Source: a virus. From it: a stretch of 32,706 nt of DNA. A program made the translations under genes and the position numbers. The stretch covers positions 1 through 32,706 of the IMG/VR virus record IMGVR_UViG_3300021364_000097, one strand, 5' to 3'. Below, piece by piece: positions 23,588 through 30,092 of the stretch. The stretch's first letter is position 1. Each line of letters starts with the position of its first letter. Below the pieces are notes generated by a model. That model saw only the letters and a program-made list of their open reading frames with translations, was not told where the DNA came from and did no database searches.

Positions 23588-24204
23588 ATTATAATCTTAT
23601 CAACATTTTACCTACCTGGATCATGGAATTCGATTTCCCTGACCCAGGTTCTTTTATACCATACTTCGATGATCTTACCTATCGTGATCTAAATTCGTTC
23701 GTATCACACGAGACTGATATTTTAGATCGTGAACCATTCACCAGTATCAGAGAACTGATTCTAGAACATCTACAGATCATCATTAATGAGTGTGGTTATG
23801 AGGGTGATGTTGGTTCAAGAATCACACAGTCATGGGCAATCAAGGCAACAGGCGGAAACAATACACCACCACACGTTCATCCTAACAGTCAGTTCAGTGG
23901 TGTTTGCTATTTCAATGATAGTCCACACGCACTAGTTCTCTGTCGGGAGGATATGTGGTATGATGATAAGATGCCTATCCGCGTCTTCGACTGCATAAAT
24001 GAGCATCTGTTCTTTCAGAACACTCACAACCAGTTCAGATATGAACCAAGAGCGGGTAAGATTCTCATCTTTCCGTCTACCATGAAACATTATGTCGAAA
24101 TGATTCCGCGTGAAGTCACGGAGACACGATATTCGCTAGCATTCAATACGTTCCTGACTGGTAAAGTCTTGACGGATTCCACTCTTGCCTCTATTATACT
24201 GTGA
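23584..24204 (+). CDS. Putative 2OG-Fe(II) oxygenase, TIGR02466-like, 206 aa
   Basis: Begins at GTG 23584 inside the previous stop and opens with NLINILPTWIMEFDFPDPG, the usual N-terminal strand of this group. The metal site is TPPHVHPNSQFSGVCYF (H97, H99), with distal H169 in FPSTMKHYVE and R182 in ETRYSLAFNTF. The motifs and order match the copies at 21081 and 25701, making these the closest set of paralogues in the window. The substrate is unknown. A promoter-like TTGACG-17-TATTAT (24169-24197) lies within its last codons. Confidence 0.82.
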   Translation: MNYNLINILPTWIMEFDFPDPGSFIPYFDDLTYRDLNSFVSHETDILDREPFTSIRELILEHLQIIINECGYEGDVGSRITQSWAIKATGGNNTPPHVHPNSQFSGVCYFNDSPHALVLCREDMWYDDKMPIRVFDCINEHLFFQNTHNQFRYEPRAGKILIFPSTMKHYVEMIPREVTETRYSLAFNTFLTGKVLTDSTLASIIL

Positions 24205-24500
24205 TGGAAACACTCCCTGCCGCTTTTACTCATGAACCACCAACAGGATACAGATACGAGATTGTTCGCTTTAAAGCTACTGTTCTTGCAATTTGGCTTG
24301 TTCACATTAATGGGTTTAATTACAGTGACCACGATCCTGTTTATACAATCTGGGGATTCTACAACACAAAGAAAGAGTCATTCTTTGAACCAAAAAACTC
24401 AAAGTCAGTTGGTGCAGCAGTAGACTTTGCAGACACCACACCATATTCAGCAATGACGATCAAGCGTCCGCTCACTCCAACCATTGCTAATTTCCTCTAA
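24204..24500 (+). CDS. Hypothetical protein, 98 aa
   Basis: The product starts METLPAAFTHEPPTGYRYE and contains an aromatic-rich middle (YTIWGFYNTKKESFF near residue 48) and a TTPYSAMTIKRP segment near the end. No transmembrane helix or catalytic motif is clear. A GTG one codon upstream (24201) is an alternative start. The start overlaps the oxygenase stop. I do not know the family, though the sequence reads as a compact single domain. Confidence 0.7.
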   Translation: METLPAAFTHEPPTGYRYEIVRFKATVLAIWLVHINGFNYSDHDPVYTIWGFYNTKKESFFEPKNSKSVGAAVDFADTTPYSAMTIKRPLTPTIANFL

Positions 24501-24504
24501 ATAC
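24497..24504 (+). promoter_or_regulatory. T4-late-like promoter CTAAATAC
   Basis: CTAAATAC overlaps the stop codon of the preceding gene and lies 22 bases before the ATG at 24526. It closely matches the TTAAATAC at 17-24, so the two look like the same late-promoter element. Confidence 0.5.
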
Positions 24505-24525
24505 TATCATGAATCGAGTGTAACA

Positions 24526-24687
24526 ATGAAAGCAAAACCAGAAGTACATAGAGTCGAATTCAAGGACGATAGTCGTCCTGCTCTGCTATTTCATGGGGAC
24601 ACGAAGAATCTAAAACGTTATATTCAAGACAATAGGGATTGCATTGATGCGGTTTATCAGTTAGAATGGAGATCAATTCGCTTCTGA
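24526..24687 (+). CDS. Hypothetical protein, 53 aa
   Basis: I chose the ATG at 24526 over an in-frame upstream start at 24484, because the latter lies inside the preceding gene and before the CTAAATAC motif. The product (MKAKPEVHRVEFKDDSRPAL at the start) is charged and ends DAVYQLEWRSIRF. No domain recognised. It could be a small regulatory or host-takeover protein, as is common in such gene clusters. Confidence 0.55.
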   Translation: MKAKPEVHRVEFKDDSRPALLFHGDTKNLKRYIQDNRDCIDAVYQLEWRSIRF

Positions 24688-24729
24688 GACGCCCCTAGAA
24701 GCGCCTGTAACGCCCCTGAAACCTTTATC

Positions 24730-24930
24730 ATGACCAATCCCCCTGCCGTGGTCACTGAGGTGACTCTAGACACCCACCAGATCCAGTTCATCATGGACTT
24801 GATGATGGGATGCCCTCTAGGGTTCACCAAGGACCATGCATACCAGAATGAGATCGATGATTCCAGCCTCTACAACCACTTGGATAACTGTCTACAGGAT
24901 GCTCTCGGAGAGCTGTCTGAGGGTCTATAA
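24730..24930 (+). CDS. Hypothetical protein, 66 aa
   Basis: An acidic helical protein with LDTHQIQFIMDLMMG near residue 13 and NHLDNCLQDALGELSEGL at the end. Codon use is GC-richer than in the late genes, like the helicase and the gene at 24960. The upstream 42 bases contain ACGCCCCT twice (24689, 24710) and no clear TATAAT. Its stop codon lies within the -10 box of the following gene. Family unknown. Confidence 0.65.
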   Translation: MTNPPAVVTEVTLDTHQIQFIMDLMMGCPLGFTKDHAYQNEIDDSSLYNHLDNCLQDALGELSEGL

Positions 24931-24948
24931 TAAGTTCATCAACGCAAG
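24926..24948 (+). promoter_or_regulatory. Early-type promoter with repeated leader, copy 1
   Basis: TATAAT at 24926-24931 is followed directly by TAAGTTCATCAACGCAAG (24931-24948), which recurs exactly at 25224-25241. A GGGAGACC ribosome-binding segment and the ATG at 24960 follow. No good -35 box is seen. Confidence 0.6.
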
Positions 24949-24959
24949 GGAGACCCCCG

Positions 24960-25211
24960 ATGACCGTCCAGACCGTGAAGCACTCCTTCTACAAGATCGA
25001 GATCGACACCGTTGATGCTCCCCAGCAACCCATCGTATACTTCCGCAAGTGCGGCAAGTGTACCACTGCTAAGGGCATGGATCGTCAGCACAACCGCATC
25101 GTGAACGAGACTGTGGAGGCATGGCGTCAGTTTGAGGGTCAGATCCGTCGCTACACTGTCTCTCGTGTACCAGCTGACGTAGTGGTCGGTGGTGAGATCC
25201 GCAACGCCTGA
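24960..25211 (+). CDS. Hypothetical protein with a CxxC knuckle, 83 aa
   Basis: A basic, GC-rich-codon gene. The product has beta-like segments (SFYKIEIDTVDAPQQPIVYF) and the motif RKCGKCTTAKGM near residues 29-40, a CxxC that may form half a zinc site. No second cysteine pair is present, so binding might need a dimer. It is expressed from its own early-type promoter (24926) and is a candidate host-takeover gene by context only. Confidence 0.7.
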   Translation: MTVQTVKHSFYKIEIDTVDAPQQPIVYFRKCGKCTTAKGMDRQHNRIVNETVEAWRQFEGQIRRYTVSRVPADVVVGGEIRNA

Positions 25212-25218
25212 TCTACCC

Positions 25219-25241
25219 TATACTAAGTTCATCAACGCAAG
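25219..25241 (+). promoter_or_regulatory. Early-type promoter with repeated leader, copy 2
   Basis: TATACT at 25219-25224 followed by the same 18-base leader TAAGTTCATCAACGCAAG as at 24931, then AGAGACC and the ATG at 25247. The same -10 plus leader arrangement occurs in front of two neighbouring genes. Confidence 0.6.
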
Positions 25242-25246
25242 AGACC

Positions 25247-25408
25247 ATGACCAAGGTTCAACTGCTCAGCGTGATCAGAGAGTCTGCTAAGCAACATTCT
25301 CTCACTAAGATCGAGAAGTTTCAAGTCTTCTGTAATGTGTGTGATAATGCACTACATGCAGGACAGATCACCAAAGCACAACACACTCGCTGGACTAATG
25401 TTTTCTGA
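25247..25408 (+). CDS. Hypothetical protein, 53 aa
   Basis: This small gene starts right after the second early-type leader, which is the main reason to accept it. The product begins MTKVQLLSVIRESAKQHSL and has FCNVCDNALHAG in the middle, a CxxC that may bind metal. It is basic and soluble. Its stop overlaps the next gene's start region by 11 bases. Function unknown. Confidence 0.6.
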   Translation: MTKVQLLSVIRESAKQHSLTKIEKFQVFCNVCDNALHAGQITKAQHTRWTNVF

Positions 25409-25541
25409 TGAGCAATTATTCATCATCGCTGATGCTGTAGAGGACTTTGCTGTCCTCGCACCAGAACATATTGCTGACGATTGCGATGAGATCGTCACTA
25501 TCATTGAAGCACACTTTCACAACAAGAACAATGTTCACTAA
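25398..25541 (+). CDS. Hypothetical acidic protein, 47 aa
   Basis: I chose the ATG at 25398 rather than one at 25335, since the earlier part is the other frame of the preceding gene. The product (MFSDEQLFIIADAVEDFAVL at the start) is very acidic, with several Asp/Glu and C-terminal histidines, and no membrane span. It overlaps genes on both sides. It resembles the next protein in style (acidic, helical), and the two may be distant duplicates. Confidence 0.5.
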   Translation: MFSDEQLFIIADAVEDFAVLAPEHIADDCDEIVTIIEAHFHNKNNVH

Positions 25542-25704
25542 AGAAGATACCGACTTCGTTGACTTCCTCTTCGGCAAACTCACTGCATTTGTAGATACGG
25601 AAGAACTTGATCTTCATGATGATGATTCATGCTGTGATCATCTTGAACTCAAAGCAGCAGAACTTGAGATGACTGTGGATGAGATGCTCCACGCTGATCT
25701 ATGA
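25531..25704 (+). CDS. Hypothetical acidic protein, 57 aa
   Basis: Starts at ATG 25531 within the end of the previous gene. The product (MFTKEDTDFVDFLFGKLTAF at the start) is strongly acidic, with a DLHDDDSCCDHLE patch. It opens with MF..ED/E like its upstream neighbour. Its stop overlaps the next start in ATGATA, so translation is probably coupled to the oxygenase at 25701. Confidence 0.5.
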   Translation: MFTKEDTDFVDFLFGKLTAFVDTEELDLHDDDSCCDHLELKAAELEMTVDEMLHADL

Positions 25705-26249
25705 TATATCAAGACTTTTTTCCAACTCCAGTCATAGCAGAGCAGGTTGGACATAGAATTGATAATGATAGATTGCGTGAGAAGGTATTGAACCATGCTC
25801 AACATTCAGAATCAGTATATTTTTCTAATGTTGGTGGTGAGCAGTATCATAATTTTCGTGATCGACCTTTGTTCGATGCAATCGGTAAGGCAATTCCACA
25901 ACGTGAAGATGTAAATCAAGACATCTTTAACATCTACGCATGGATCAACATCAACACTCCTGGTGCATATAACAAGAGACACCATCACATTGATCGACAC
26001 ATTATCTTTTCAGGTACTTACTATGTTGTAGCACCAGAGAATTCTGGAGACCTTAAGTTCTATGATCCACGCGGATCAATGATTGCTGAAGATGCTGCGC
26101 TAGGGTATTTCTATCAGCAACCTACGGAATCTATCAAACCTGAGGCGGGTATGCTATGGTTATTCCCGTCTTGGTTAGAGCATGAGGTTACACCAAACAA
26201 CTCTACCGAAACTCGTATCTCTATTTCATTTAACATTTCAATCCCATGA
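25701..26249 (+). CDS. Putative 2OG-Fe(II) oxygenase, TIGR02466-like, 182 aa
   Basis: A compact member of the group: IYQDFFPTPVIAEQ at the N-terminus, then WININTPGAYNKRHHHIDRH (H94, H96 and an extra HID) at about residues 81-100, GTYYVVAPENSGDLKFYDPR (105-124), WLFPSWLEHEV with H161, and ETRISISFNI with R172. It matches the 21081 protein almost motif for motif, so recent paralogy is likely. There are two possible pairs of first-shell ligands (H94/H96 or H96/D98). AT-rich late-type codons contrast with the GC-richer genes around it. Confidence 0.83.
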   Translation: MIYQDFFPTPVIAEQVGHRIDNDRLREKVLNHAQHSESVYFSNVGGEQYHNFRDRPLFDAIGKAIPQREDVNQDIFNIYAWININTPGAYNKRHHHIDRHIIFSGTYYVVAPENSGDLKFYDPRGSMIAEDAALGYFYQQPTESIKPEAGMLWLFPSWLEHEVTPNNSTETRISISFNISIP

Positions 26250-26398
26250 ACACTTTTGACGACGTGATGCTTGACCGTGCTCTGCTGTCTCTCCTGGATG
26301 ATGCAGAGGTAGATTGGACTGATGACGTGCCTGATCTGAGCCAGGAGTGGGCAGTTGAGGAACTGACCCCCGAGGCGCTCAAGGCGATGAATTGGTAG
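26246..26398 (+). CDS. Hypothetical acidic protein, 50 aa
   Basis: Begins in an ATGA overlap with the oxygenase stop. The product is very acidic (LDDAEVDWTDDVPDLS in the middle) and ends ALKAMNW. Codons are GC-rich, as in the next gene. No cysteines or membrane span. Small acidic phage proteins sometimes mimic DNA or bind host enzymes, but nothing here shows that. Confidence 0.55.
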   Translation: MNTFDDVMLDRALLSLLDDAEVDWTDDVPDLSQEWAVEELTPEALKAMNW

Positions 26399-26404
26399 TA
26401 TGAT
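26399..26404 (+). promoter_or_regulatory. -10-like TATGAT before the 26428 gene
   Basis: TATGAT overlaps the end of the preceding stop codon, and GAGAGACAGGC with a start at 26428 follows. The layout is like the TATAAT promoters at 21733 and 24926, but the leader repeat is absent. Confidence 0.35.
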
Positions 26405-26427
26405 TACTAGGTAATCGAGAGACAGGC

Positions 26428-26829
26428 ATGACCCGCACTGAGTTCGCTGACTTCGCTGCCCAGCAAGACGCTCGCAACACCATTGAACTGAACGTCCGTA
26501 AGTACACCCTGATGCTGTGTGATGCCCTGGAGCAGAACTTCGCGTCTCGTAACCGTGGTACGGTTGGTCGCCACGAGGCACCATCCTACAAGTTTGTGAT
26601 CGAGTCTGGTCGCAAATACCACAAGATCATCATGGAGGTTCCTAACCACAATCGCCCTGCTTCCCGCAGTGTCCACGCTTTCGTGGATAAGAAGACTGGT
26701 GAAGTCTACAAGGCAGCATCCTTCAAGGCACCTGCTAAGCACGTCCGCTTCAACCTGCTGCTGATTAACGATCGTGAGTGGTTGCTGGAGAACGCTGACT
26801 GGGCAGGCGGTTATCTCTACAAGCGTTGA
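26428..26829 (+). CDS. Hypothetical basic protein, 133 aa
   Basis: The first half is helical (FADFAAQQDARNTIELNVRK). The second half has beta-like segments (SYKFVIESGRKYHKIIMEV; RSVHAFVDKKTGEVYKAASF) ending in LLENADWAGGYLYKR. The protein is basic and has no cysteine pair or membrane span. GC-rich codons and a probable own promoter suggest an early gene. I do not recognise a named family. The K/R-rich strands would suit nucleic-acid binding, which is inference. Confidence 0.75.
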   Translation: MTRTEFADFAAQQDARNTIELNVRKYTLMLCDALEQNFASRNRGTVGRHEAPSYKFVIESGRKYHKIIMEVPNHNRPASRSVHAFVDKKTGEVYKAASFKAPAKHVRFNLLLINDREWLLENADWAGGYLYKR

Positions 26830-26881
26830 CGCGCTGCCCTTTTTCTGCTAAATTACTCTGTAGTTCGTTCTTCTGACCACA

Positions 26882-27118
26882 ATGTTCTATCTTGTCGCTG
26901 CTGGTAATGGTTACGCCATGGATCACGCTGGTGATACCATGTATGGAATGACTGTGTATGAAGATAACACGGTCGATATTGACGATGCTTACGACATCGA
27001 GTATGATGCTGTTGATGAGGAGGAGCAGGAGTATCTTGCTCACATCGCTTATCACATGCAGCAAATCGCCAAATTGACCGAAGAGCACCGTAAACTTAAC
27101 GAGGTATTCATCAAATGA
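26882..27118 (+). CDS. Hypothetical acidic protein, 78 aa
   Basis: The product starts MFYLVAAGNGYAMDHAGDTM and continues with a very acidic stretch (DDAYDIEYDAVDEEEQEY around residues 34-51) and a C-terminal helix IAKLTEEHRKLNEV. The hydrophobic start is too short for a signal peptide. The 52 bases upstream are T-rich and contain TAAATTACTC, a weak promoter candidate. The stop overlaps the next start by four bases. Confidence 0.65.
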   Translation: MFYLVAAGNGYAMDHAGDTMYGMTVYEDNTVDIDDAYDIEYDAVDEEEQEYLAHIAYHMQQIAKLTEEHRKLNEVFIK

Positions 27119-27384
27119 GTATTGTGACGGATGACTTGGTGGAGAATCTCATTCAACCACCCTATGTAAATCCTTTCTATGGTACACATACTACGTCTGT
27201 TGTACCACGCACAGATCTTTCAGAGGAAGATCTCACACGCTATTGGCGCTACTTCAAACGTTTCCCGAACGAATTCGCGTCGGCAGTCAACAAACTGCTC
27301 CCAAATACGTGTACCCTTGTTTCATTCGATCACCTCAACAACGTCCTTACCTATGAACAACGAACTCGCTCTTCAAATCTCTGA
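27115..27384 (+). CDS. Hypothetical protein, 89 aa
   Basis: Begins in an ATGA overlap. The product has a proline-rich NLIQPPYVNPFYGTH segment and a helical YWRYFKRFPNEFASAVNKLL around residues 43-62. No recognised domain. Its 3' end overlaps the next gene by 32 bases in another frame, a larger overlap than usual here, so one of the two starts may be mis-set. Confidence 0.6.
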   Translation: MSIVTDDLVENLIQPPYVNPFYGTHTTSVVPRTDLSEEDLTRYWRYFKRFPNEFASAVNKLLPNTCTLVSFDHLNNVLTYEQRTRSSNL

Positions 27385-27583
27385 GCAACGTGATGATCTC
27401 TGTGAGTGGATGGTTGCTCGCTTCCGCGAACTGATGGAAGAGAATCGCATCGATGATGCTATTTGTCTTGCTGATGAGTGGTTTGAGTGGGCAGATCCCG
27501 AGAACTACATAAACGAGCAAACGCTATTCTACAACGAAGATGAGCTCCTCGCACTCTACCTCAGCCTACCAGAAGCAGATTGA
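27353..27583 (+). CDS. Hypothetical acidic protein, 76 aa
   Basis: I placed the start at ATG 27353 (MNNELALQISEQRDDLCEW) because upstream in-frame codons fall within the previous gene and give an unlikely Arg/Ser-rich sequence. The product is acidic and helical with DDAICLADEWFEWADPENY, and is reminiscent of tetratricopeptide-like helical pairs, but is too short to call. It overlaps a small gene at 27540. Confidence 0.6.
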   Translation: MNNELALQISEQRDDLCEWMVARFRELMEENRIDDAICLADEWFEWADPENYINEQTLFYNEDELLALYLSLPEAD

Positions 27584-27689
27584 AGAACTTCTGATAGATC
27601 TATGCTATGAGCATGATCCCGCTAACATGGAGATCATCAAAGAGCGAATCGAAACTATCCGTAAACTTTGCCCTGAATGTAAAGAATGA
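27540..27689 (+). CDS. Hypothetical protein ending in CPEC, 49 aa
   Basis: The ATG at 27540 lies 44 bases inside the preceding gene. The product is a helical peptide (QIEELLIDLCYEHDPANMEI in the middle) ending KLCPECKE, a single CxxC. Its stop overlaps the next start in ATGA, the usual coupling here, which supports it as real. The function is unknown. Confidence 0.5.
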   Translation: MSSSHSTSAYQKQIEELLIDLCYEHDPANMEIIKERIETIRKLCPECKE

Positions 27690-28033
27690 AAATTAACAAC
27701 GACAATGTTTCAACTACTGTATCAGTAGATGATTCAGTATCAACAAACGTCAAGTTTGATACTAGTGCTAAAGAGAACACTCGTAAAGCAGCAGATGATC
27801 ACATTCGTAACGTTGTTCAACCACGTTATGATTCATTGAGTAGTGGTTACCGAATCAAACGCACTCCTGCTACCTTCCGTCGCATTCAAACACTCAAATT
27901 GAGTGATGCTGAACTGACTGAGGTGTTGAAAACCCACAAAGGAAGGATGGATTTCGGTTATAACTACTTGGAGAAAGTTGAAGAGCATGGTATGCGTCTT
28001 CAGCAAAACATGGACGGACAACGACAGTATTGA
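27686..28033 (+). CDS. Hypothetical protein, 115 aa
   Basis: The N-terminal 30 residues are Ser/Thr/Val/Asp-rich (VSTTVSVDDSVSTNVKFDT). The rest is basic and helical (RIKRTPATFRRIQTLKLSDA near residue 56; YNYLEKVEEHGMRLQQNM). No domain recognised. It starts in an ATGA overlap and ends three bases before the next gene. The polar N-terminal tail suggests a flexible region ahead of a folded helical part. Confidence 0.7.
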   Translation: MKINNDNVSTTVSVDDSVSTNVKFDTSAKENTRKAADDHIRNVVQPRYDSLSSGYRIKRTPATFRRIQTLKLSDAELTEVLKTHKGRMDFGYNYLEKVEEHGMRLQQNMDGQRQY

Positions 28034-28036
28034 CCT

Positions 28037-28291
28037 ATGGAAAACATTTGTGCATTTAGAGCTCTAGCAGAAGACGACAGTTATGAACTCAGTGAACTAC
28101 TCGAACCAAATGTTTGGGATGATGATGGTAAGCGCATCGAAGCAAAACCAGGACGTTTTGTTGTGAAAGACACGCTGACTGGTAAAGAATACGAAATCAT
28201 TAAATCATATGATACTATGGAGGGATCACCAGAATTCTTCCGTTTGAATCAAGGAGAAGTTGAAGAAGTATCAGTTCGTATTGACCTTTGA
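28037..28291 (+). CDS. Hypothetical protein, 84 aa
   Basis: An acidic, beta-rich protein: KPGRFVVKDTLTGKEYEII in the middle and FRLNQGEVEEVSVRIDL at the end. It has no signal peptide or metal motif. It could be a small beta-barrel or SH3-like domain, but this is only from the alternating pattern. The stop overlaps the next ATG by one base. Confidence 0.65.
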   Translation: MENICAFRALAEDDSYELSELLEPNVWDDDGKRIEAKPGRFVVKDTLTGKEYEIIKSYDTMEGSPEFFRLNQGEVEEVSVRIDL

Positions 28292-28446
28292 TGCGAGTTG
28301 ATATAGAATTGGGTGAAGATCTCCAACAGGAGTACGAGTCATGGTTAGCGTGTAAAGAATCGCTAGGCATTGAACGTAGCATCAATAGTTTTTTAAATTA
28401 CATCTATCATTATGGGACTTTTCAACATCCGCGACAACCTGAGTAA
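28291..28446 (+). CDS. Hypothetical protein, 51 aa
   Basis: Starts at the ATG overlapping the previous TGA (TGATG). The product begins MRVDIELGEDLQQEYESWLA and continues IERSINSFLNYIYHYGTF. The last 35 bases overlap the secreted HEXXH gene. The middle resembles a ribbon-helix-helix or small DNA-binding peptide in length, but no clear match is seen. Confidence 0.5.
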   Translation: MRVDIELGEDLQQEYESWLACKESLGIERSINSFLNYIYHYGTFQHPRQPE

Positions 28447-29116
28447 TGCTATCATTGCTGGTGCATTGCTCGGCATGGCGCACGGTATGAGTGTGCAGGC
28501 AGGAGAAGATAAGATCACCAAGGGTTACAACTCCATGGATTCTATGGGGTGCATGTTGGTGCGTGAGTGTACCAAAGACGTGAATGAAGTTCATTCAATG
28601 CTGGACATCAGTTCACAGTATGAGAACCCAGAGCGTTACACCTTTGCTGCTCAAGAGTTCAACACTCTATTGATGACGTTGAATCAAATTGGTACGAAAG
28701 TGTACCTTGCTGATCAACGTTACTTCCCCATTGGTCACCGTGGTGTGTATCACACGGTGAGTAACAACTTCTATCTCAACAAGAGATACATGGATCGCCC
28801 ATCTTCACTGATGAGTGTAATGAGGCATGAAGGTTGGCATGCTGCTCAGGATTGCATGGCTGGTAGCATCAAGAATAACATGATCGCGATCATCATGCCT
28901 GAAGAGGCAGTGCCGATGATCTGGCGCACACTCGCAGAGCGCACCTACCCCGCCTCAGCGGTCCCCTGGGAGGCAGAAGCATCGTGGGCAGGTAGAACTG
29001 AGGGAATGACTCAGAAGGCGCTTGACGCTTGCGCTAGAGGGCAAATGTGGTTAGAATATGAACCAACCCCACTCACTCGACAATGGTTGATTGAAAATGG
29101 ACACATCAAAGACTAG
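28412..29116 (+). CDS. Secreted protein with HEXXH motif, putative metallopeptidase
   Basis: This 234-residue protein has a likely signal peptide: a short N region, a hydrophobic stretch at about residues 12-24 (NAIIAGALLGMAHG), and a VQA|GE cleavage site near residue 30. The catalytic candidate is MRHEGWHAAQD with HEGWH at 139-143, matching zincin metallopeptidases. A later EAEASWAG (about 187-194) could supply a third ligand glutamate. Cysteines at about 47, 53 and 148 fit an exported, disulphide-bearing protein. It overlaps the preceding gene by 35 bases. Acting on the periplasm or cell envelope at lysis or entry is plausible; no substrate can be named. A non-peptidase metal protein is the alternative. 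Confidence 0.65.
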   Translation: MGLFNIRDNLSNAIIAGALLGMAHGMSVQAGEDKITKGYNSMDSMGCMLVRECTKDVNEVHSMLDISSQYENPERYTFAAQEFNTLLMTLNQIGTKVYLADQRYFPIGHRGVYHTVSNNFYLNKRYMDRPSSLMSVMRHEGWHAAQDCMAGSIKNNMIAIIMPEEAVPMIWRTLAERTYPASAVPWEAEASWAGRTEGMTQKALDACARGQMWLEYEPTPLTRQWLIENGHIKD

Positions 29117-29408
29117 TTTCACCACCACCGTTCAACAGTATGACGACACGCAAGACCTCTTCATCGAAATCCCGCACTACATCCTCCAAAACCTCGACTG
29201 GAAAGAAGGAGACGAGCTCGCGTGGAGCATTAAAAGCAACCAAATCATCCTCACCAAAGTCAAGGACAGCGGCTGCGATGAAGAAGAATGTGGAGAAACT
29301 GACTTCGACACAATCTACGACAACTACATCAACCCGATCACAGAAGCAACAGAAGCAGACTACGAAGACTTCTGGTACTCGCCAGAAGAAAACGGCACCT
29401 GGGGTTAA
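29097..29408 (+). CDS. AbrB/MazE-like protein, 103 aa
   Basis: The region DLFIEIPHYILQNLDWKEGD followed by ELAWSIKSNQIILTKV (about residues 21-56) matches the swapped-hairpin AbrB/SpoVT DNA-binding fold found in antitoxins such as MazE and in transition-state regulators. An acidic C-terminal tail of about 45 residues follows. The start is taken as ATG 29097, two codons after a TTG alternative. Third codon positions are unusually C-rich compared with neighbouring genes. No toxin-like partner is adjacent, so a solitary regulator is the best reading. A second long reading frame overlaps most of this gene. Confidence 0.72.
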   Translation: MDTSKTSFTTTVQQYDDTQDLFIEIPHYILQNLDWKEGDELAWSIKSNQIILTKVKDSGCDEEECGETDFDTIYDNYINPITEATEADYEDFWYSPEENGTWG

Positions 29409-29448
29409 GCATACCAGGAGTAAAGATCTAGATCTTTTCCCACATAAT

Positions 29449-29601
29449 ATGTTCCCCTGGAGATTTGAACCACGAGGTAAATGTGATCAGAATCTCGCAT
29501 GGTTTCAATGTCTAGAGCATGTCGAAAAGCATGTCGCACGTTATCATCTTAAACCCACACAATACAAGGTAATTTGTAATGCATACGCTGTCCCATCATG
29601 A
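29449..29601 (+). CDS. Hypothetical protein, 50 aa (start uncertain, may extend to 29140)
   Basis: The part after the AbrB-like stop looks coding (MFPWRFEPRGKCDQNLAWFQ, then CLEHVEKHVARYH). The ATG at 29449 has no good ribosome-binding site; AGGAG at 29416 is 28 bases away. The same frame stays open back to ATG 29140, adding about 100 Lys/Ser/Thr-rich residues that overlap the AbrB-like gene. The short form is the cautious call. A Cys/His pattern (C, C, H, H) in the C-terminal domain could bind metal. It overlaps the next gene by 23 bases. Confidence 0.5.
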   Translation: MFPWRFEPRGKCDQNLAWFQCLEHVEKHVARYHLKPTQYKVICNAYAVPS

Positions 29602-29887
29602 GTGGAAACTAGTCTACACTGCAGTGCGTAAAGCACAGAAACGATTAAACTATGATCATCTCTCATACGCTGCTGAGTATGAAGAGTATCACCACATTCT
29701 AAACAAACTGTATCCATTAGCATATAGTGAGAGTTACGATGATAGCACTTCCATCCCTGGTAAACCAGTTTCTTCAGATGCTCAGCGGATCAATGATCGA
29801 ATCCAAGGATTTATCAATCCAGAACTCTATCGACCTCAGCTCAGTGAAGCAGAGGAGCAACGAATGCGTGATGGTGGATTCCTATGA
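29579..29887 (+). CDS. Hypothetical protein, 102 aa
   Basis: A helical, Tyr- and His-rich N-terminal half (VYTAVRKAQKRLNYDHLSYA) is followed by a polar middle, DDSTSIPGKPVSSDAQRI, and ends in LSEAEEQRMRDGGFL. No recognised motif. It overlaps genes at both ends, and the downstream one begins 17 bases before its stop. Part of the same operon run. Confidence 0.65.
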   Translation: MHTLSHHEWKLVYTAVRKAQKRLNYDHLSYAAEYEEYHHILNKLYPLAYSESYDDSTSIPGKPVSSDAQRINDRIQGFINPELYRPQLSEAEEQRMRDGGFL

Positions 29888-30092
29888 ACCACAACTAAAT
29901 GATTACGTTCAGTGGCGTAATCTAGAAGGTTGGGTGTATTTCATTTGTGAAGATTACCTCACGATTGAGATTGCTGTGCGGGATAAAGATCCTGATGATT
30001 TAGATTATGTTCCATTTCATAGGAAACATCATTGTTTGATTGTGTGCTATACTCAGTTTTGGAATGAACTAATCTATGTGAAGTCACGATGA
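29871..30092 (+). CDS. Hypothetical protein, 73 aa
   Basis: I place the start at ATG 29871, because earlier in-frame codons (from 29727) lie in the preceding gene. The product is compact and beta-rich: LNDYVQWRNLEGWVYFICED, then YLTIEIAVRDKD and HHCLIVCY. The alternating strand pattern suggests a small barrel, and similar short proteins occur in cyanomyovirus small-gene clusters. Its stop overlaps the next ATG (ATGA). Confidence 0.65.
   Translation: MVDSYEPQLNDYVQWRNLEGWVYFICEDYLTIEIAVRDKDPDDLDYVPFHRKHHCLIVCYTQFWNELIYVKSR

Noticed and set aside
26114-26742. Reverse frames of 156 and 111 codons opposite the genes at 25701-26829.
   Set aside because: They are antisense to an oxygenase and to GC-rich genes with normal starts, and they lack any recognisable domain.
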